The position numbers and the translations under genes were made by a program. Source: a virus. Taken from it: a stretch of 34,636 bases of DNA. Where the stretch lies: the IMG/VR virus record IMGVR_UViG_3300009705_000056, positions 1-34,636 of that record; one strand, 5' to 3'. Below are positions 31,631-34,636 of this stretch, in pieces (position 1 is the first letter of the stretch; every line of letters begins with the position of its first letter). The notes under the pieces were generated by a model. That model did no database searches. It saw only the letters and a list, made by a program, of their open reading frames with translations, and had not been told where the DNA came from.

Positions 31631-31948
31631 ATGGCCCATAATGAAGTACATCAAGATGACATAGGTACACGATTTCTGGTTACCATTAAAGATGACGCAC
31701 ATGCGAGAGTTGATTTAACCAGTGCTACCTTAAAACAGTTAAATTTTAGAAAACCGGATGATATCGTATTAAATAGAGCTGGCTTGAGTCTTGGTGCAGA
31801 CAGTGACTCTTCAGGGATTATGTATTACGATACTGTCGCTGGCGATCTTGATGAGGCGGGTGTATATAAAATGCAAGGTAAGGTATCCATTCCTAGTGGT
31901 ACATACTACACTGACGTTTACACTTTCAAAGTTCATTCTAATCTATAA
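31631..31948 (+). CDS. phage virion protein, BppU-like domain
   Basis: 105 residues, a single small beta domain: MAHNEVHQDDIGTRFLVTIK, then DLTSATLKQLNFRKPDDIVL, then AGVYKMQGKVSIPSGTYYTD and VYTFKVHSNL. The pattern (potentially extreme inputs, polar loop, yKvqa... strand) is that of BppU-type or related small phage virion domains often found beside fibres and neck proteins. The ribosome-binding site is weak (GTGAG). It is followed 9 bases later by the putative neck protein. Confidence 0.7.
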   Translation: MAHNEVHQDDIGTRFLVTIKDDAHARVDLTSATLKQLNFRKPDDIVLNRAGLSLGADSDSSGIMYYDTVAGDLDEAGVYKMQGKVSIPSGTYYTDVYTFKVHSNL

Positions 31949-31957
31949 GGGTTTCCT

Positions 31958-32464
31958 ATGAGTTGGCAAGGCGAAATGGGTACAATAGTGAGGCACCTCA
32001 TTAATGATGTTGATTCCTCAAGTTATTCTTTTTCAACCAGTAGAATCGAAACATCTATTCTGGTCGCAGCACGGCTATCTTCCTTCAATGTAGATTTTGC
32101 TAATGAGTATACTATTAATGTCGAAGGTTGTAGTTTAAGTCCAGATCCAACAGACACTGACACAAAAGATAATGCCTTTTTAGCAATTATTTGCTTAAGG
32201 GCAGCGTGTATTATAGTTGGTAGTGAAATAAGAAGTGAATCAGGCAATGCTATATCTATCAAAGACGGTCCAAGCTCAATTGATCTTAGAGGTGTAACTG
32301 GTACATTGGCTGTTCTTTACAAAGATTTGTGTGAAAAATACGAGAGTGTTCTCTTAGATTATCGTGCAGGAAGTTCTGTTGCAGGACATGCTATACTGGG
32401 GCCGTATAGTCCCGGTTCTGATTTTGTCAGAAACAATGATCGTAGATCTGGACACATATTTTAA
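31958..32464 (+). CDS. putative head-tail connector / neck protein
   Basis: 168 residues. Helix-rich: an N-terminal amphipathic region (GTIVRHLINDVDSSSYSFST, then SRIETSILVAARL), a beta hairpin, a central hydrophobic helix (AFLAIICLRAACIIVGSEIR), then a conserved-looking loop (AISIKDGPSSIDLRG), a helix (LAVLYKDLCEKYESVL) and a flexible end. This plan matches the adaptor/neck proteins that bind the portal. The GPSSIDLRG loop is typical of such proteins in marine phages. AAGGG precedes the ATG. Assignment is by pattern only. Confidence 0.65.
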   Translation: MSWQGEMGTIVRHLINDVDSSSYSFSTSRIETSILVAARLSSFNVDFANEYTINVEGCSLSPDPTDTDTKDNAFLAIICLRAACIIVGSEIRSESGNAISIKDGPSSIDLRGVTGTLAVLYKDLCEKYESVLLDYRAGSSVAGHAILGPYSPGSDFVRNNDRRSGHIF

Positions 32465-32512
32465 ATTTAATAATTCAAGTGGTTAGAGACCTTATAAAGG
32501 GGATTAGTTACA

Positions 32513-33454
32513 ATGGCAACAATGAGAACTTCTGGTGTTATACTTGGTAATATCGCTGAACAATTGGCTGATAATAATGCAGGTTTGATTTCCGCTGGTG
32601 ATGTACGTGACAATATGGAAGACATAGTATTCTCTATCAACAGTATTGTTGCTAGTGGTGATACTGTTGTTCAGTTTCCATTCTTCAACGATGTTAAAGC
32701 AAAACACGATGCCAGTGAAGGAACTGGTGGTACATTTATTGCAGAATCAGGAATTACATTCCCTAATTCTACAGTGAGTACTGCAAGGCAAACAGAGCCA
32801 TTCCTTGGCGTGGGAGGTCTTTTGCATGATGACTTAGGTGGTTTAACTGCTGGAGATACACACACACAATATGTATCTATTAGTGGACATAAATCTGGTA
32901 GACCTATGACTGGCAATCTTGCTATGGCCAGTAATTGGATTGGGTCTGCTGGTAACAGCAATACGGGTTTTAAATTTTCTCCAAATGACGATAGTACTGA
33001 AGACATTCTTACTTCTGGTGATCTTGTGTTTGGTGATAATTCTCGTATAAATACCGGTTTCTCTGTTGCCAAAGCGTGGTTACGATTTGACGCTAACGAT
33101 GTAGATGCTGGTAACGTACCGGTTGTTCATTCTTGGTATAATATTAGTGGCATAAAAAGAGACGATGTAGGAAAATTTACTATCACGTTTGATTCTGGAG
33201 TTTTCGCTAATAATAATTATGTAGCCATTGGTACAAGTAATGGGACAATCACTTCAGGTTCTAAAGAAGACATGACTGTTAATACCGTGGCTTGTGTTCT
33301 TAGGAATGGTGATGATGCTTCAGCATTAAGAACCTGTACTTTTGTAACCGAAACTGGTCCCGGAACTTATGTTAATGGTAAAATTAATGATTTTGTAGCT
33401 TATGGATATGAACCCACTGCAATATCTGGAACTGTGCCTACAGTTACAGTTTAA
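32513..33454 (+). CDS. fibre-type virion protein
   Basis: 313 residues, AAGGGGA before the ATG. Residues 8-42 (GVILGNIAEQLADNNAGLIS, then AGDVRDNMEDIVFSIN) form the same N-terminal anchor as in the giant fibre (LPDN ... ISPADLR). A HDDLGGLTAGDTHTQYVSIS segment is a frequent phage-fibre linker. The C-terminal ~120 residues (AWLRFDANDV, IKRDDVGKFTITFDSGVFAN, NDFVAYGYEPT) are beta-rich, a likely tip or receptor-binding domain. Neighbours on both sides are virion genes. Confidence 0.8.
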   Translation: MATMRTSGVILGNIAEQLADNNAGLISAGDVRDNMEDIVFSINSIVASGDTVVQFPFFNDVKAKHDASEGTGGTFIAESGITFPNSTVSTARQTEPFLGVGGLLHDDLGGLTAGDTHTQYVSISGHKSGRPMTGNLAMASNWIGSAGNSNTGFKFSPNDDSTEDILTSGDLVFGDNSRINTGFSVAKAWLRFDANDVDAGNVPVVHSWYNISGIKRDDVGKFTITFDSGVFANNNYVAIGTSNGTITSGSKEDMTVNTVACVLRNGDDASALRTCTFVTETGPGTYVNGKINDFVAYGYEPTAISGTVPTVTV

Positions 33455-33460
33455 CCATAA

Positions 33461-33484
33461 TAAAGGTATAAATAAAGGTATAAA
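33461..33484 (+). repeat. tandem 12-base duplication at a ribosome-binding site
   Basis: TAAAGGTATAAA is repeated exactly twice, directly before the ATG at 33487. Each unit carries AAGG, so the duplication doubles the ribosome-binding site. Both copies also contain TATAAATA, the T4 late-promoter core, but they lie too close to the start codon to be a normal promoter of this gene. Confidence 0.65.
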
Positions 33485-33486
33485 TA

Positions 33487-34636
33487 ATGATAGTTCTGTC
33501 CGATAGAATAAAAGAGACAAGCCATTCAGTGGGTACGGCTACCTTTGTATTAGAAGGTGCTGCTCCAGGGTTTAGTGCGTTTGGTGACTTCTATAGCACT
33601 GGTGCTGTTGTATATTATGCTATCACTGACGGTTCAGATTATGAAGTTGGATCTGGTCAATATATTTCAGATGGTACTAATAAAATCACGCGGTTTCCGT
33701 TTGATAGTTCCGACAGTGATGGATTAGTTACCTTTGGCGGGGGTCTTAAGGAAGTATTTGTTACATACCCCGGTAAATATTCGGTATTTACTGCTGCTGG
33801 AATAGGTACATATCAAGAACCAGCCATGAGTGGATTGGCTTTTTGGGGCAGTAGACAGATATTAGACTATAATTCAAATCTGGTATGGAACACTGCAGAT
33901 AGTAAACTTGGTATTTTAACCAATAACCCACAGTACGCACTTGATATTGGCGGTTCTGAAGCTGACTCAATTATTCGATCATCTGGTATGATAGTTGGCG
34001 ATTCCGGAATTTGGTTTTCTGGTGTTAGTAATACACTTGGTCAACAGGTCGATCCATTTTTAAGAACATTACTTAGCAATGAAACAGGCACGGATGCCGT
34101 GTTTACTTTGGGTGGTATTGTTAATGAAAGCCTGCTTTTCCAAAAACAGATTAAAGGCTCTGTATTTAGTGGTCCACCTAGTGGTTGCACACCGTCGCTT
34201 TGTTCACCGGATTATCCTACATTCAGATATTTAGATCTTGAAGACATACCAGATCTTTCTACTCTTTATACAAGACAAGCTGGCGATGGTGTTGCAGGCA
34301 ATGTTCCTTTCTATAAAACAAGTGGTGTTCATGAATTTGATCCATATTTTACATGGAAGAAAGATACTAATCGTCTTGGGTTAATGGTTACCGATCCACA
34401 GTACACATTAGATATAGATGGAACTGCTGGAATCAGTGGAGCAGTTCAAGTTAGCGGAATTGCTACTTTCGGCAACACCTTGAATGTTAGCGGCAATGCT
34501 ATTTTTGATAGTAATGTAGGCATTGGCCTTGCTAGTCCCGAATCGTCACTGCATATACGTAATACAGCCACATCAGACTCTACGTACCTAGAAACGTTAA
34601 GGTTGGAGTTAGTTGATCCAAGTACTGGGAATGATA
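33487..34636 (+). CDS. phage fibre protein, cut by the window edge
   Basis: Open to the right edge: at least 383 residues with no stop. It starts at the ATG behind the duplicated AAGG site. The N-terminus (SDRIKETSHSVGTATFVLEG, GFSAFGDFYSTGAVVYYAI, YEVGSGQYISDG) is a paralogue of the first ~100 residues of the 28627 protein. Further on there are two NNPQYALDIGG-like segments (PQYALDI, PQYTLDI), a Cys-containing loop (CTPSLCSPDYP) and a VSGIATFGNTLNVSG-type strand repeat, then VGIGLASPESSLHI, a fibre-shaft motif. The C-terminal receptor-binding part is outside the window. Confidence 0.85.
   Translation, partial: MIVLSDRIKETSHSVGTATFVLEGAAPGFSAFGDFYSTGAVVYYAITDGSDYEVGSGQYISDGTNKITRFPFDSSDSDGLVTFGGGLKEVFVTYPGKYSVFTAAGIGTYQEPAMSGLAFWGSRQILDYNSNLVWNTADSKLGILTNNPQYALDIGGSEADSIIRSSGMIVGDSGIWFSGVSNTLGQQVDPFLRTLLSNETGTDAVFTLGGIVNESLLFQKQIKGSVFSGPPSGCTPSLCSPDYPTFRYLDLEDIPDLSTLYTRQAGDGVAGNVPFYKTSGVHEFDPYFTWKKDTNRLGLMVTDPQYTLDIDGTAGISGAVQVSGIATFGNTLNVSGNAIFDSNVGIGLASPESSLHIRNTATSDSTYLETLRLELVDPSTGND

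Noticed and set aside
33467-33486. Two TATAAATA (T4 late promoter) copies before the 33487 gene
   Set aside because: They lie 0-13 bases from the ATG and arise from a 12-base duplication of the ribosome-binding site. In DNA this AT-rich the octamer is expected a few times by chance; it also occurs inside genes (6620, 11137).
1-34636. tRNA genes, integrase, repressor or transposase
   Set aside because: I saw no cloverleaf-like candidate or recombinase motif by eye; a tRNAscan search could still find one.

Overview
The window reads as part of a large tailed double-stranded DNA phage genome. It is compact and almost entirely coding on the + strand from about 2.1 kb to the right edge, with overlapping stops and starts and a recognisable late module: a T4 gp55-like late sigma factor, large terminase, portal, a protease fused to a scaffold, a decoration-type protein, an HK97-fold major capsid protein, and then a long run of fibre and virion-surface genes. 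A gp55-like sigma factor points to a T4-related (far-T4) myovirus with a genome much larger than this window. No sheath, tube, baseplate or replication genes lie here, so they must be elsewhere. Several surface proteins use domains common in Planctomycetota and other aquatic bacteria (GACC-type cysteine repeats, a choice-of-anchor D domain). An aquatic phage is a reasonable inference; the host is not proven.

Layout. 1-1560: four small reverse-strand genes, one an HNH nuclease, GC-richer than the rest. They are separated by strong stem-loops and bracketed by copies of a 17-base palindrome. 1560-2115: a noncoding switch region with an inverted copy of the palindrome, G-rich tracts, regularly spaced C4 iterons, an AT-rich stretch, a near-consensus sigma70 promoter and a 5' hairpin. 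2116-7235: two genes of unknown function, the sigma factor, an HTH/coiled-coil protein, GDP-mannose 4,6-dehydratase, a small basic protein, a second HNH protein, an ERCC4-fold nuclease and a ClpP-like protease. 7222-14374: terminase, portal, protease/scaffold (with a nested scaffold start), decoration protein and major capsid protein, closed by a terminator. 14507-17634: a class 3 lipase translationally coupled to a secreted, membrane-anchored trypsin-like protease with a metallothionein-like cysteine cluster, then an unknown protein and a second terminator. 17755-34636: surface and adhesion genes, including a 1647-residue fibre with YadA-like head repeats and a 1790-residue cysteine-repeat protein. 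They share a small set of interchangeable domains, and the last gene is cut by the window edge.

How it works together. The sigma factor probably directs late transcription. The motif GTGTATANTA recurs in five of the few intergenic gaps, each upstream of a gene block, and is the best candidate phage promoter, although one copy also has a good sigma70 -35 box. The most unusual parts are the lipase/anchored-protease pair, the giant cysteine-repeat protein, and the palindrome and stem-loop architecture around the reverse-strand cluster.
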